NCBI GenBank assembly: GCA_016865015.1
Contig: CP018226.1
Coordinates: forward strand, 2,387,001 to 2,451,000
Origin: Rhizobiales bacterium IMCC20636
GTDB lineage: Bacteria > Pseudomonadota > Alphaproteobacteria > Rhizobiales > GCA-2746425
Direction: 5' to 3'
DNA length: 64,000 bases
Made by a program: the position numbers and the translations under genes. Below the pieces are notes generated by a model. It was not told the DNA's origin. It worked only from the letters and a program-made list of their open reading frames with translations, and did no database searches. Below, piece by piece: positions 18,493 through 28,139 of the stretch; within the stretch, counting starts at the first letter, position 1; each line of letters starts with the position of its first letter.

Positions 18493-19731
18493 ATGACTGA
18501 TCAACAACCACCTCGGGTGGCTGTCCTGATTGTTGGGGCGGGCAAGGGAAGCCGTGCTTACGATACAACGGCCAATATTCCAAAACAGTTCTACCCGATT
18601 GCCGGAAAAACACTTTTCCAATGGACCGTCGATGCGTTTTGTTCGCTTCCGGCTGTGTTGCATATCGCTTGCGTGGTTCCTGAGGAAACGCAAGGCGACT
18701 GGCTTCCTTCCGTGGCACCAGGCGTGAATTTCCCAGCCTTTTCCTTCGTTGTCGGTGGGGCGTCCCGACAGATGTCGGTGTTGAGTGGTCTGCAACATCT
18801 GGGCGCGCTTTCAGACAATTGGGATGTGGTTCTGGTTCATGATGCGGCCCGGCCGTTTGTCTCACAAGACGTCATCACGTCTGTCATCAATCTGGCCATG
18901 ACGCATGGTGGGTGTATTGCGGCTGTGCCAGTAATTGACAGTCTCAAACAAGCCGATAGAACTTCCGACGAGGATATAATCAGCATTTCGGCGTCGATTC
19001 GTCGTAATGGGATTTATCAGGCTCAAACCCCTCAAGGATTTCATTTCAAGCAGATTCTTGATGCCCACACACAGGCTTTTGAGGACGGGCATCTGGATTT
19101 TTCAGATGATTCCGTGATCTATGAGACATATTGCGGAGCAGTGGTGATTGCCGTTGGAGACCGCAGCAACTGGAAAGTCACCGAACCGGATGATTTCGAA
19201 ACAGCGAGACGGTTGATGAGCGCAACACAGGCGCCTGTTTCAATGCCGGATGTTCGGGTTGGTCACGGCTATGATGTGCACGCTTTTGAAGCTGGTACCG
19301 AGGTGATCCTGTGTGGTGTCACCCTGCCCCATGAGCGCGCCCTTAAAGGCCACTCCGATGCGGATGTAGGTTTGCATGCACTGACGGATGCCGTGCTGGG
19401 CGCCTTGGCTGACGGGGATATCGGCGCGCATTTTCCGCCATCCGATCCTGAGTGGAAGTCTGCATCTTCGGATCAGTTTCTCGCCTTTGCCGTGGGGTTG
19501 GCCGACAAACGACAGGCCAGGATTACCCATCTGGATGTGACACTGGTTTGTGAAGCGCCGAAAATCGGACCACATCGTGATGTCATGCGTGCGCGCATTG
19601 CCGAGATCACAGGGCTGGACCGTGACCGCATCAGCGTCAAGGCCACCACATCAGAGCGGCTCGGTTTTACAGGTCGCAAGGAAGGCATCAGTGCATTTGC
19701 AACTGCCACATTGGTGTTTCCGGGAACCTGA
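18493..19731 (+). CDS. ispDF: Bifunctional IspD/IspF enzyme of the MEP isoprenoid pathway
   Basis: This fused enzyme carries out two steps of the methylerythritol phosphate pathway: cytidylyl transfer to MEP (IspD) and formation of 2-C-methylerythritol 2,4-cyclodiphosphate (IspF). In the 412-residue product, IspD spans about 1-240 with the nucleotide loop GAGKGSRA (slightly divergent), PKQF, VLVHDAARPFV and the AQTPQGF block. IspF spans about 252-412 with RVGHGYDVHAF (metal ligands Asp261 and His263) and GHSDADVGLHALTDA. The fusion is usual in alphaproteobacteria. cinA follows after three bases on the same strand. Confidence 0.96.
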   Translation: MTDQQPPRVAVLIVGAGKGSRAYDTTANIPKQFYPIAGKTLFQWTVDAFCSLPAVLHIACVVPEETQGDWLPSVAPGVNFPAFSFVVGGASRQMSVLSGLQHLGALSDNWDVVLVHDAARPFVSQDVITSVINLAMTHGGCIAAVPVIDSLKQADRTSDEDIISISASIRRNGIYQAQTPQGFHFKQILDAHTQAFEDGHLDFSDDSVIYETYCGAVVIAVGDRSNWKVTEPDDFETARRLMSATQAPVSMPDVRVGHGYDVHAFEAGTEVILCGVTLPHERALKGHSDADVGLHALTDAVLGALADGDIGAHFPPSDPEWKSASSDQFLAFAVGLADKRQARITHLDVTLVCEAPKIGPHRDVMRARIAEITGLDRDRISVKATTSERLGFTGRKEGISAFATATLVFPGT

Positions 19732-19734
19732 ATC

Positions 19735-20238
19735 ATGACAGATACACGTCTCATTGAAGCTGCTAACGCAACACTAGAAGCCTGCAAGGCCACCAGCAAA
19801 ATGTTGGCAACTGTGGAGTCCTGCACGGGCGGTCTGATTGCTGCGAGCCTGACAGAGATTGCTGGCTCTTCAACTGTCGTGGAAGCAGGCTTTGTGACCT
19901 ATTCCAATGCTGCCAAAACCCGACTTGTCGGCGTCCCGGCACATCTCATCAATCAATATGGAGCCGTCAGCAAGGAAGTAGCGATTGCAATGGCTGAAGG
20001 TGGTCTGGCGCATTGCGCTGCGGACATCGCGGTCTCAGTGACCGGTATTGCCGGTCCTGGCGGCGGGTCAGATGAAAAGCCTGTTGGAACTGTCCATATG
20101 GCCTGTTCCATGCGTGGTGGTGCGACCCGACATGTGTTGCAAAACTATGGTGATACCGGGCGTTCCGATATCCGAATTCAAACCGTCCTGGATGCCTTGA
20201 AGCTTGTCCAGGTGTGTTTGTCTGAAGACGGGCATTGA
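19735..20238 (+). CDS. CinA C-terminal domain protein (nicotinamide-nucleotide amidase-like)
   Basis: A 167-residue stand-alone CinA C-terminal domain (the PncC fold), which in characterised members deamidates nicotinamide mononucleotide for NAD recycling. Typical blocks are ATVESCTGGLIAASLTEIAGSS, FVTYSNAAK and AVSVTGIAGPGGGSDEKPVGTV. The N-terminal molybdopterin-binding-like domain of full CinA is absent, as is common in alphaproteobacteria. It starts three bases after ispDF ends, so the two are cotranscribed. Whether it is active as an amidase was not tested by any sequence feature beyond the conserved serine and lysine region. Confidence 0.9.
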   Translation: MTDTRLIEAANATLEACKATSKMLATVESCTGGLIAASLTEIAGSSTVVEAGFVTYSNAAKTRLVGVPAHLINQYGAVSKEVAIAMAEGGLAHCAADIAVSVTGIAGPGGGSDEKPVGTVHMACSMRGGATRHVLQNYGDTGRSDIRIQTVLDALKLVQVCLSEDGH

Positions 20239-20263
20239 GAGTCAAAAGTTTTGTATTGCCGGA

Positions 20264-20284
20264 CACCGCGCGGCAAGCGCGGTG
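20264..20284. terminator. Hairpin between the convergent cinA and RND pump genes
   Basis: CACCGCGC and GCGCGGTG form a perfect 8-bp stem around the loop GGCAA, in the 97-base gap between two converging genes. There is no clear run of T on either side, so a classic intrinsic terminator is not proven. It may still stop transcription from either direction. Confidence 0.4.
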
Positions 20285-20335
20285 CCAAAGTTGAGGTTGC
20301 AGGTTACCAGCGTTGGATGGCGCGCACTACCGGTA

Positions 20336-23300
20336 TCATGTCTTGAACAGCCGGTAGATCGCTGGAATCACGAGGACTGTCAGCGCGGTCGAGGACACCA
20401 ACCCAAACAAAAGCGAGATCGCCAGCCCCTGGAAGATCGGGTCCGCCAGAATGACAGCTGCACCAATCATGGCTGCGAGCGCGGTCAACAGGATTGGCTT
20501 GAAGCGCGTCGCGCCAGCTTCGATCAAGATGTCTATTGTCACCCGTCCCTCCGGATCTGCGTGGCGGATGAAATCCACGAGCAGGATCGAGTTCCGCACG
20601 ATGATGCCGGCCAGCGCTATGAAGCCGATCATCGAAGTGGCTGAAAACGGAGCGTCGAACAGCCAATGTCCGCCCATGATCCCAAGGAAGGTCAGTGGCA
20701 CTGGTGTCAGAATGACCAGTGGCAGGCGGAACGAACCGAACTGCGCCACGACCAGGATGTAGATTCCCAAAAGCGCTATACCAAAGGCCGCGCCCATATC
20801 GCGGAAGGTAATCCAGGTAACCTCCCATTCGCCGTCCCAGAGGACAATCGGGTGATCGGTGTCTTCTGGTTGACCATTCAACCGGATTTCGGGCTTTTCA
20901 ATGCCTTCCTCCGAGGCCATCCGGTCAAGTTCCTTGGCAACAGCCAGCATGCCATAGAGCGGGGCTTCAAACGCGCCAGCAAGTTCACCTGTCACCATCA
21001 CGACGTTATAGTTGTTGTGTCGGAAGATCGGATATGAGGCGCGTTCCTCGGTTATCGTGATTATGTCGCCAAGCTCTACCACGCCGCGTGCACCAGGGAT
21101 GGTGTTGGCCGGAACTGGAATCGAGAGGGCACGCTCGTCCATGGTCCGATCACCACGGGCTCTTGCGATGACGATGGGGATCGGTCGGCGTCCCTCACCG
21201 CGGTGAGAATAGCCCACGGTCGTTGAACTGTTGAGAAGGCGGAGCGTTTCCAGCGCGTCGCTTTCCTGCACCTTGTAGAAGTCCAGATCGCTCGCCGACA
21301 GTTCGGCGCGCAAACGACGCGGGCGCTCGCCAAGACCGTCATCAACATCGACCACGAAGGGCACAGCCTCGAAGGCGGCACGCACATTGGCTGCGGTCTC
21401 GCGCCTTGTATCGGCATCGGGGCCGTAGATTTCGGCGAGAAGCGTTGAGATCACCGGTGGTCCGGGTGGCGGCTCGACGACCTTCACCACAGTGCCTTCA
21501 GGCAAATCCAGTTCCGTCAGTTGCGCGCGCAGGTCCAGCGCAATCTCGTGGCTGGACCGTTCGCGCTGATCCTTGGCGCTGAGGTTTAGTTGCACTTCGC
21601 CCACCTCGGGGTTCTGGCGCAGGAAGTAATGCCGCACGAGGCCGTTGAAGTTGAAAGCGGCGGCCGTTCCGGCATGGGTCTGGGCGGACCGAACCTCTGG
21701 CAGATTCAGCGCAACATGCGCTGCAGCACTGGCGACTGCGTCAGTCGCCTCAGATGAGGCGCCTTCGGGTAGGTCGATGATGATGGCAAGCTCGGATTTG
21801 TTGTCGAAGGGCAGAAGCTTGACCGTGACATCCTTTGTGTAGAGCGCAGTGAGAGAGCCGAAGGACAGGACCACGACAATCAGAAGGAACAATGCGCTGC
21901 CGGATTTGGTGCGCAATAATGGGCGCGCAACCGCGGCATAGGCACGGCCAAGCAGGCCGCCGGGTGTGCTGTGTGAGTCATTGGCATGTTGGGCGTGAGA
22001 TCGCCCGGCGATCTTCAGCATCAGCCAGGGGGTGATCATGACCGCAACAAAAAACGAGATGATCATCGCTGCCGAGGCGTTGGCGGGGATCGGGCTCATA
22101 TAGGGACCCATCAGGCCGGAGACGAACAGCATGGGCAGCAGAGCCACGACCACGGTCAGCGTTGCCACAATGGTCGGGTTACCAACTTCGTCCACAGCTG
22201 CGATCGCAGCGTTGCGCGGATTGCGTCCGCCGATCTTGCCCGCCCAATGCCGGGCGATATTCTCGATCACCACGATGGCGTCGTCGACCAGAATGCCGAT
22301 TGAAAATATCAGAGCAAAAAGCGACACCCGGTTCAGCGTGTACCCCATGAGCCAGGCGGCAAAGAGTGTCAACAGGATGGTGACCGGGATGACGATGGCC
22401 ACGACAAGGGCCTCGCGCCAGCCAATCGCAAGCAGCACCAGTGCGACGATGGAAATGGTGGCGAGCCCCAGATGGAACAACAGCTCATTGGCCTTTTCAT
22501 CCGCCGATTCGCCATAGTCGCGGGTGATTTCGATTTCGACGCTGTCAGGGATCAACCCGCCTTCCATCGCCTCTACGCGGTGGAGGATTTCTTCAGCTAC
22601 TGTGACGGCATTTGCACCTGCCCGCTTGGCTAGCGCAAGCGTCACGGCGGGACGGCGTGTGACCTTGCCGGATTCGTCCTTGTGGAACGTCGCCACATGG
22701 TGCTCATCAATATCCGAGACAAACGCGACCTCGGCCACGTCTCGAACATAGACGGTACGCCCATCACGTGTCGTCAATTCGAGATTGCCAATTTCTTCCG
22801 GGGTTGAAAGCGTTTTGCCAATCAACAGTCCGACCTGCTCTCCCTGATCGCGGAGCTGGCCGGCAGGTGCGGCTCTGTTCGCGCCTGAAACCTTGGCGGC
22901 AAGTTGCTGCAATGTAACCCCGTAAAGCGCCAGACGCTCAGGGTCTGGGACAACGCGCAAAGCCTCATCTGTCTCGCCCACCAGATAGGTCAGTCCGACA
23001 TCGTCAATCTTGGCCAATGTCACCTGCACTTCCCGGACAATGCGCGTCAGGTCGGCAGCTGTGATATCGTCTTCGCCCGGCGCTGGTGCGAAAGTCAGCG
23101 ATATGATCGCAACGTCGTTGATACCGCGCCCGACAACAAGCGGCTCGGGAATGCCCACCGGGATTCGATCGAGATTGGCCAATATTTTGTCACGCACCCG
23201 CAAGATCGCGGTATCCGCTGAAACTCCCACAAGAAAGCGTGCGGTCACCATCACCTGGTCGTCACGCGTATCGGAATAAACATGCTCGACGTCATCGATG

Positions 23301-23560
23301 CTCTTGATGATGGTTTCCAGCGGTTCGGTGACCAGCTTCACTGCATCTTCGGCCTTCAAACCATCGGCCCGGACATGGATATCCACCAAAGGTACTGATA
23401 TCTGTGGCTCTTCCTCGCGCGGCAGGCTCACCAGCGCAATCATGCCGACTGCCAAGGACGCCAGCAGAAACAGAGGTGTCAGCGGCGAGGCGATGAAAGC
23501 GCGCGTCAAACGCCCCGCTATACCCAGAACGTCGCCTTTGGTTGAGTTGTCGTCACTCAT
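20336..23560 (-). CDS. RND efflux transporter permease (AcrB/MmpL-like HAE family)
   Basis: A 1074-residue inner-membrane pump of the resistance-nodulation-division superfamily, driven by the proton gradient. One membrane span near residues 30-50 is followed by a large periplasmic region, a block of spans at about 350-510 with the proton-relay pair GILVDDAIVVIENI, and the same arrangement repeated in the second half (FIALAGIIVRNSILLVDFIR). The opening ALVSLPREEEPQISVP is typical of a less studied RND subgroup in proteobacteria. It overlaps the membrane fusion gene by eight bases. No outer-membrane channel gene is adjacent. Substrate unknown. Base composition looks richer in GC than the neighbours. 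Confidence 0.93.
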   Translation of the reverse strand: MSDDNSTKGDVLGIAGRLTRAFIASPLTPLFLLASLAVGMIALVSLPREEEPQISVPLVDIHVRADGLKAEDAVKLVTEPLETIIKSIDDVEHVYSDTRDDQVMVTARFLVGVSADTAILRVRDKILANLDRIPVGIPEPLVVGRGINDVAIISLTFAPAPGEDDITAADLTRIVREVQVTLAKIDDVGLTYLVGETDEALRVVPDPERLALYGVTLQQLAAKVSGANRAAPAGQLRDQGEQVGLLIGKTLSTPEEIGNLELTTRDGRTVYVRDVAEVAFVSDIDEHHVATFHKDESGKVTRRPAVTLALAKRAGANAVTVAEEILHRVEAMEGGLIPDSVEIEITRDYGESADEKANELLFHLGLATISIVALVLLAIGWREALVVAIVIPVTILLTLFAAWLMGYTLNRVSLFALIFSIGILVDDAIVVIENIARHWAGKIGGRNPRNAAIAAVDEVGNPTIVATLTVVVALLPMLFVSGLMGPYMSPIPANASAAMIISFFVAVMITPWLMLKIAGRSHAQHANDSHSTPGGLLGRAYAAVARPLLRTKSGSALFLLIVVVLSFGSLTALYTKDVTVKLLPFDNKSELAIIIDLPEGASSEATDAVASAAAHVALNLPEVRSAQTHAGTAAAFNFNGLVRHYFLRQNPEVGEVQLNLSAKDQRERSSHEIALDLRAQLTELDLPEGTVVKVVEPPPGPPVISTLLAEIYGPDADTRRETAANVRAAFEAVPFVVDVDDGLGERPRRLRAELSASDLDFYKVQESDALETLRLLNSSTTVGYSHRGEGRRPIPIVIARARGDRTMDERALSIPVPANTIPGARGVVELGDIITITEERASYPIFRHNNYNVVMVTGELAGAFEAPLYGMLAVAKELDRMASEEGIEKPEIRLNGQPEDTDHPIVLWDGEWEVTWITFRDMGAAFGIALLGIYILVVAQFGSFRLPLVILTPVPLTFLGIMGGHWLFDAPFSATSMIGFIALAGIIVRNSILLVDFIRHADPEGRVTIDILIEAGATRFKPILLTALAAMIGAAVILADPIFQGLAISLLFGLVSSTALTVLVIPAIYRLFKT

Positions 23561-24554
23561 CGCCGATCACCACCCGTTCGCCGGGCACAAGTCCAGTCAG
23601 TATCTCACGCCAGATTTCATCGTTACGCAGGATAGTACCGCCGGGAACCACGACACGGTTACGCGCCTCACCCTGCGTTGACTCAACGACTACAAAATCG
23701 AGCCCGCCCGTTTGCATGAGTGCATTTTCAGGAACCAGAATCGCCGTGCGCTTGCCAACGGGTAGGCGCACGGGTACGCGCCGACCAACAAAGCGTCCAT
23801 CAAGGTTCTCGACCTCGACATCGGCTTGCACGCGACCATCCTCAATCAACGGATATAGCTTTGCGAGGCGCCCGGATTGGAAGTTTCCAGCTTCAGTTCC
23901 GGTGCCGACTTCGATTTCGCTGCCTTCCACAAGATCACTGGCATGACGTTCAGGCACAGCAAGGCGGAGAAAGACGCCGCCACCGGCTATGACTGCAGCG
24001 ACCTCGCCGGGAGCGACTACGGAGCCTCGCGAGATTGGAACCGTGAGGACAATGCCTGCGTCCGGTGACAGGACCTCCCCTTCGGCGATCTGTTGTTGAA
24101 TCAGAAATTTTTGCGAATCCAGACTGCGAATTTCGCCCTGGATGACATCAACGCCGGTCTGCAACTGTTCGACACGTTGCGCAGTTATAACGCCGCGTTC
24201 GATCAATTGCTGGCCGCGCTCAAGCTCTGATTTTGCGGTCTGTAGCTGCGCATCAAGCGATTCGAGTCTGGCATCGATCGAATCGATCTGAAACTGCAGC
24301 TTGTCATCTTCCACTCTGGCTATGATTTGGCCGGCGACGACGCTATCTCCTTCGGTCACGTTCAGCATCACCACGGTTCCACCGATCCGCATGCGTGCCG
24401 GAACTCGGTCCCGGGACTCTACTTCCCCATAGACCGACTTCCATTCCACGATTTCGCTTTCGCTGACGGTCAACGTCTCGGCCACCGCCTTGCCAAATGG
24501 CAGTGCTGCAGCAAAGATCGTGAGCAGGATCATTGCATTCCGTTTCATCATCAT
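23553..24554 (-). CDS. RND efflux membrane fusion protein (periplasmic adaptor)
   Basis: The periplasmic adaptor linking the pump to an outer-membrane channel. The frame is open further upstream, but MMMKRNAMILLTIFAAALPFG begins a signal peptide and GGAA precedes it, so the ATG at 24554 (first of three in a row) is used. The 333-residue product has the split lipoyl-like domain (VVMLNVTEGDSVVAGQIIARV and GEVLSPDAGIVLTV), a coiled coil of Gln, Leu and Glu at about 90-150, and a beta-barrel region. Its end overlaps the pump start by eight bases. The 220-base gap upstream to ratA holds its promoter and no gene that I can see. Confidence 0.9.
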   Translation of the reverse strand: MMMKRNAMILLTIFAAALPFGKAVAETLTVSESEIVEWKSVYGEVESRDRVPARMRIGGTVVMLNVTEGDSVVAGQIIARVEDDKLQFQIDSIDARLESLDAQLQTAKSELERGQQLIERGVITAQRVEQLQTGVDVIQGEIRSLDSQKFLIQQQIAEGEVLSPDAGIVLTVPISRGSVVAPGEVAAVIAGGGVFLRLAVPERHASDLVEGSEIEVGTGTEAGNFQSGRLAKLYPLIEDGRVQADVEVENLDGRFVGRRVPVRLPVGKRTAILVPENALMQTGGLDFVVVESTQGEARNRVVVPGGTILRNDEIWREILTGLVPGERVVIGDE

Positions 24555-24773
24555 CACCGTTCCATCACGTGTCACCGTAGAGAGACTTGTTGCATCATTG
24601 AAACAGATTGCGCGTTGACCTTGATCAATTGCAAGTGTCACCGGGGGTGGGAAGATTGAATGTGTTGTTGCAGGTCATCCGGTATGACGGAATCACAGTT
24701 GGTGAAACTCCTGCTCCAGACTTGAAGTGCACGCGCAAACAGCTCGCGAAAAAAAGTTGCGTGGTTGGCTGTT

Positions 24774-25241
24774 TTACGACGTGCGATAAACCGCATCAGC
24801 CCGCGCTTCGAAGGCCTCTGCAAACTTGCGAAATGCTCTGTCAAACATGGATCCCATCAACATGCTCAGGGTTCGTGACTTGAATTGATAGTCAATTTTG
24901 AAATGGACGACGGAGGTGTTGCCGGCCTCCCCGGCTTCCTGATTTGAAAACCGCCATTGATTATCCAAGTGGGAAAATGGCCCGTCCAGATACGTCGCCT
25001 CGATCATCAGGTTGGCCGGATCCAGCACAACTCGGGTCACAAAGGTTTCATTGACCGGCCCATAGGCGACCGACATGTCGGCGATCAGGATTTCAGTGCC
25101 GTCATGCTGCTTTTCACGTCCACGAACAGACAGGCGCTGACACAGCGGCACAAATTGTGGATAGTTTTCCACATCGGCCACAAGAGCAAACATTTGTTCG
25201 GCCGAATGGCCGACAATCCGGGTGGTCTCGAACTTTGGCAA
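24774..25241 (-). CDS. RatA/Coq10-family START-like lipid-binding protein
   Basis: A 155-residue SRPBCC-fold protein of the Coq10/RatA family. Members bind ubiquinone or its precursors and help respiration; the E. coli name RatA comes from a reported effect on ribosome subunit association. The conserved opening (FETTRIVGHSAEQMFALVAD) and the ENYPQFVPLC motif are clear. The start codon is TTG at 25241, because this gives MPKFETT, the usual N-terminus, and no ATG lies close; no Shine-Dalgarno sequence is seen. It starts 11 bases after the lipA stop, so coupled translation is likely. Confidence 0.88.
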   Translation of the reverse strand: MPKFETTRIVGHSAEQMFALVADVENYPQFVPLCQRLSVRGREKQHDGTEILIADMSVAYGPVNETFVTRVVLDPANLMIEATYLDGPFSHLDNQWRFSNQEAGEAGNTSVVHFKIDYQFKSRTLSMLMGSMFDRAFRKFAEAFEARADAVYRTS

Positions 25242-25252
25242 GGAGGCGTTCT

Positions 25253-26263
25253 CTAGGCCGCGTTGGTCAGCTTGGATGCACGGGCCTTTTGCAATTGTGC
25301 AAAATCCTCGCCCGCATGATGCGATGAGCGGGTCAGCGGGCTTGAAGACACCATCAGGAACCCTTTTGAATAGGCAACGGTTGCATAGGCTTCAAACTCA
25401 TCCGGTGTTACAAATTTGACGATCCGGTGATGCTTGCGTGTCGGTTGCAAATATTGGCCAATCGTAATGAAATCCACATCTGCCGACCGCAAATCGTCCA
25501 TCAGTTGCAGCACTTCATTGCGCTCTTCTCCAAGACCCACCATGATTCCGGATTTGGTGAACATGGTCGGGTCCAGTTCCTTGACCCGCTGCAGCAAGCG
25601 GATGGAATGGAAGTAGCGTGCGCCCGGACGCACTGTCAGGTAATTGGAGGCGACTGTTTCCAGATTGTGATTGAATACGTCTGGTTTGGCATCAACCACA
25701 ATTTCCAATGCCCCGTCTTTCCGGAGAAAATCGGGCGTCAGAATTTCGATTGTGGTGTTCGGGCTTCGTTGCCGGATGGCCTTGATGACATCAGCAAAAT
25801 GTTGCGCGCCGCCATCATCCAGATCATCCCGGTCTACCGAGGTAATGACAACATGGTTGAGGCCAAGTTTTTCAACAGCTTCGGCGACATTGGCTGGTTC
25901 ATTGGGGTCCAATGCCTGAGGGATGCCGGTGCGGACGTTGCAGAACGCACAGGCCCGTGTGCAGGTATCTCCCATGATCATCATGGTTGCATGTTTCTTG
26001 GACCAGCATTCACCAATATTCGGACAGCCTGCCTCCTGACAGACTGTGACGAGGTTATTGGCGCTGACAATTGCCTTGGTTTCCTTGTAAACCTCGGCAC
26101 CCAGACCTGTTCCTGGCGCTTTTACGCGAATCCAGTCCGGTTTTCTCAAAATCTCAGAATCCGGCTTATGGGCTTTTTCCGGGTGGCGCTGTTTGGCAGC
26201 TTGTCCGGACGGTGCCGCGTTTCCAGAAGACTGTTCTGGGGATTTGTCTATCAGATTAATCAT
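25253..26263 (-). CDS. lipA: Lipoyl synthase LipA (radical SAM)
   Basis: LipA inserts two sulfur atoms into octanoyl groups attached to the lipoyl domains of 2-oxoacid dehydrogenases, here presumably those of the PDH encoded upstream. The 336-residue protein has both iron-sulfur motifs: Cys75/80/86 ([13 protein letters not shown]) for the auxiliary cluster and the radical-SAM CxxxCxxC at Cys101/105/108 (CTRACAFC). The C-terminal RSSHHA has the serine that ligates the auxiliary cluster. The ATG at 26263 begins [11 protein letters not shown]; a longer frame overlaps the lost end of lpdA and is rejected. The first 40 residues are polar and poorly conserved. Confidence 0.95.
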   Translation of the reverse strand: MINLIDKSPEQSSGNAAPSGQAAKQRHPEKAHKPDSEILRKPDWIRVKAPGTGLGAEVYKETKAIVSANNLVTVCQEAGCPNIGECWSKKHATMMIMGDTCTRACAFCNVRTGIPQALDPNEPANVAEAVEKLGLNHVVITSVDRDDLDDGGAQHFADVIKAIRQRSPNTTIEILTPDFLRKDGALEIVVDAKPDVFNHNLETVASNYLTVRPGARYFHSIRLLQRVKELDPTMFTKSGIMVGLGEERNEVLQLMDDLRSADVDFITIGQYLQPTRKHHRIVKFVTPDEFEAYATVAYSKGFLMVSSSPLTRSSHHAGEDFAQLQKARASKLTNAA

Positions 26264-26300
26264 ACTGTCCCGGCCTGTTGAGTTCCCGATTGGAAATGTT

Positions 26301-27739
26301 CTAGCTGTGGATTGCGCGCCCGTAAGCGTCCAGCACACTTTCATGCATCGTTTCTGACAATGTAGGGTGCGGGAAGACAGTATGCATCAACTCTTCTTCT
26401 GTTGTCTCAAGATTCATGGCAACGACATAGCCCGAATGAGTTCTGTCACTTCGGCGCCAACCATGTGGGCACCAAGCAATTGACCGGTTTTCTCATCAAA
26501 TATGGTTTTCACCAGCCCGTCCGGTTCGCCGAGCGCGATGGCTTTACCATTTCCGACGAAGGGAAAGCGGCCGACCTTGACCTTGTATCCAGCTTCTTTC
26601 GCCTTGGCTTCGGTCAGTCCGACGGAGGCCACCTGAGGATTGCAATAGGTGCAGCTCGGGATCATGGCTTTATCCATTGGGTGTGGATTCTTGCCAGCTA
26701 TGGCCTCAACGCAGATGACGCCTTCATGTTCGGCTTTATGAGCCAGCATGGGCGGTCCGGCGACATCACCAATGGCATAGATGCCCGGAACATTGGTTTT
26801 GCCGAAACCATCGATGACAACGCAGCCCCGATCAGTCTTGATACCAAGCTTTTCCAGGCCCAATCCTTCGATATTGCCTTGCACGCCAACTGCTGAAATC
26901 AGCTTTTCAGCCGTGATTTCCTGGGTTTTGCCGTCTTTCGTTTCGACTGTGGCCGTTATCGAGCCTTTGCCTTTAGTCACCTTTGTGACTTTGGCTTCGG
27001 TGATTATCTTCATGCCCTGCTTTTCGAACCGTTTTCGCGCAAGCGCCGAAATCTCGGCATCTTCAACCGGCATGACCTGCGGCATCATTTCAACCACGGT
27101 AACCTCAGCGCCCATTGTGCGGTAGAAAGAAGCAAATTCGATGCCAATTGCGCCTGATCCCATGACAACAAGGGATTTTGGCATTGTTGGTGGCACCATG
27201 GCTTCGAAATAGGTCCAGATCAAATCGCCATCCGGCTCGATGCCCGGCAAAGAGCGTGGCCGTGCGCCTGTGGAGACGATGATGTGTTTTGCGGAATAGG
27301 TCCCCTCGCCCAAAGTTCCCTTTGGTGTGGGATGTTGAGGCTCCATCGCCTTCTTTTTGGGTTTTGCGACCTTCACTTCGCCGGGTTTGGTGATTTCGGC
27401 CTCACCCCAGATCACATCTACCTTGTTTTTCTTGAGCAAAAATCCGACGCCACCATTAAGCTGCCCGGAAACGCCACGGGAGCGCTTGACTATGGCGGCC
27501 ATATCGAAGCCGAACTTATCAGCGGTCAGGCCATAATCCTTGGCGTGTTCCATGTAGTGGTAGACTTCAGCAGAGCGCAAAAGCGCCTTGGTTGGTATGC
27601 AGCCCCAATTCAGGCAGATACCACCCAGATGCTCGCGCTCCACGACTGCTGTCTTCAAGCCCAGTTGGCTTGCGCGAATGGCGGCAACGTACCCACCGGG
27701 GCCGCCGCCAATCACGATTATATCATAGGAATTTGCCAC
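26301..27739 (-). CDS. lpdA: Dihydrolipoyl dehydrogenase (PDH E3), apparently frameshifted near its 3' end
   Basis: E3 reoxidises the lipoyl groups of pyruvate dehydrogenase with NAD. The FAD motif [11 protein letters not shown], redox pair [15 protein letters not shown] and NAD motif [12 protein letters not shown] are intact. The open frame stops at 26414 after only 441 residues. Reading on in another frame from about 26430 gives [20 protein letters not shown], then [15 protein letters not shown] and a stop at 26301-26303, exactly the family C-terminus. One missing G in a G run (CGGGC where CGGGGC is expected) explains this; the restored protein would have 479 residues. The lost part holds the catalytic His of HPTxxE. 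A sequencing or assembly error is as likely as a real mutation. Confidence 0.9.
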
Positions 27740-27796
27740 TTTGCCATCTCCTTCATGAACGCTGTTATTTTCACAACGCCGGGATGGCTGGGTTTC

Positions 27797-28033
27797 TTAG
27801 GCGCTCAGCATCCCATAAATTTCATCTTTCAACCGCAAGCGTTGCTTTCGCATTTCTTCCATATGGAAGTCATCGGTTGGTTCAACATCTGTCTCAGCTC
27901 GGTGAATTGACCGATTTACCTCGTGGTATTCGTCAAACAAACGCGCGAAATGTGCATCATTCATTTTCATGTCGCGAATTTTATCAACGTGTTCCGGAAA
28001 CTCTTCCGCCAGTTCGTGCGGTGTATTGGTCAT
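27797..28033 (-). CDS. YdcH-family (DUF465) small protein
   Basis: A 78-residue protein of the DUF465/YdcH family, recognisable from HFARLFDEYHEVNRSIHRAE and the closing KQRLRLKDEIYGML. It is predicted to be a two-helix coiled-coil hairpin. The biochemical function is unknown. It sits between pdhC and lpdA on the same strand, with 106 bases upstream and 57 downstream, so it is probably cotranscribed with the PDH genes. Confidence 0.85.
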   Translation of the reverse strand: MTNTPHELAEEFPEHVDKIRDMKMNDAHFARLFDEYHEVNRSIHRAETDVEPTDDFHMEEMRKQRLRLKDEIYGMLSA

Positions 28034-28139
28034 GGGGTTATCCTGTTCCTTGTGACTTCCCTAAAACTCTATGCGCCGCCTATTCAATTCTCCTTGATCT
28101 GCGTCAATTCCGGCTCTGTATTTCGTGAAGCAGGCTGCG

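Noticed and set aside
25427-26281. Plus-strand open frame opposite lipA
   Set aside because: Antisense to a gene with all radical-SAM cysteines; no domain of its own.
26414-27739. Taking the 441-residue lpdA product as a naturally short form
   Set aside because: The missing part is encoded intact in the next frame and contains catalytic residues, so a one-base indel is the better explanation.
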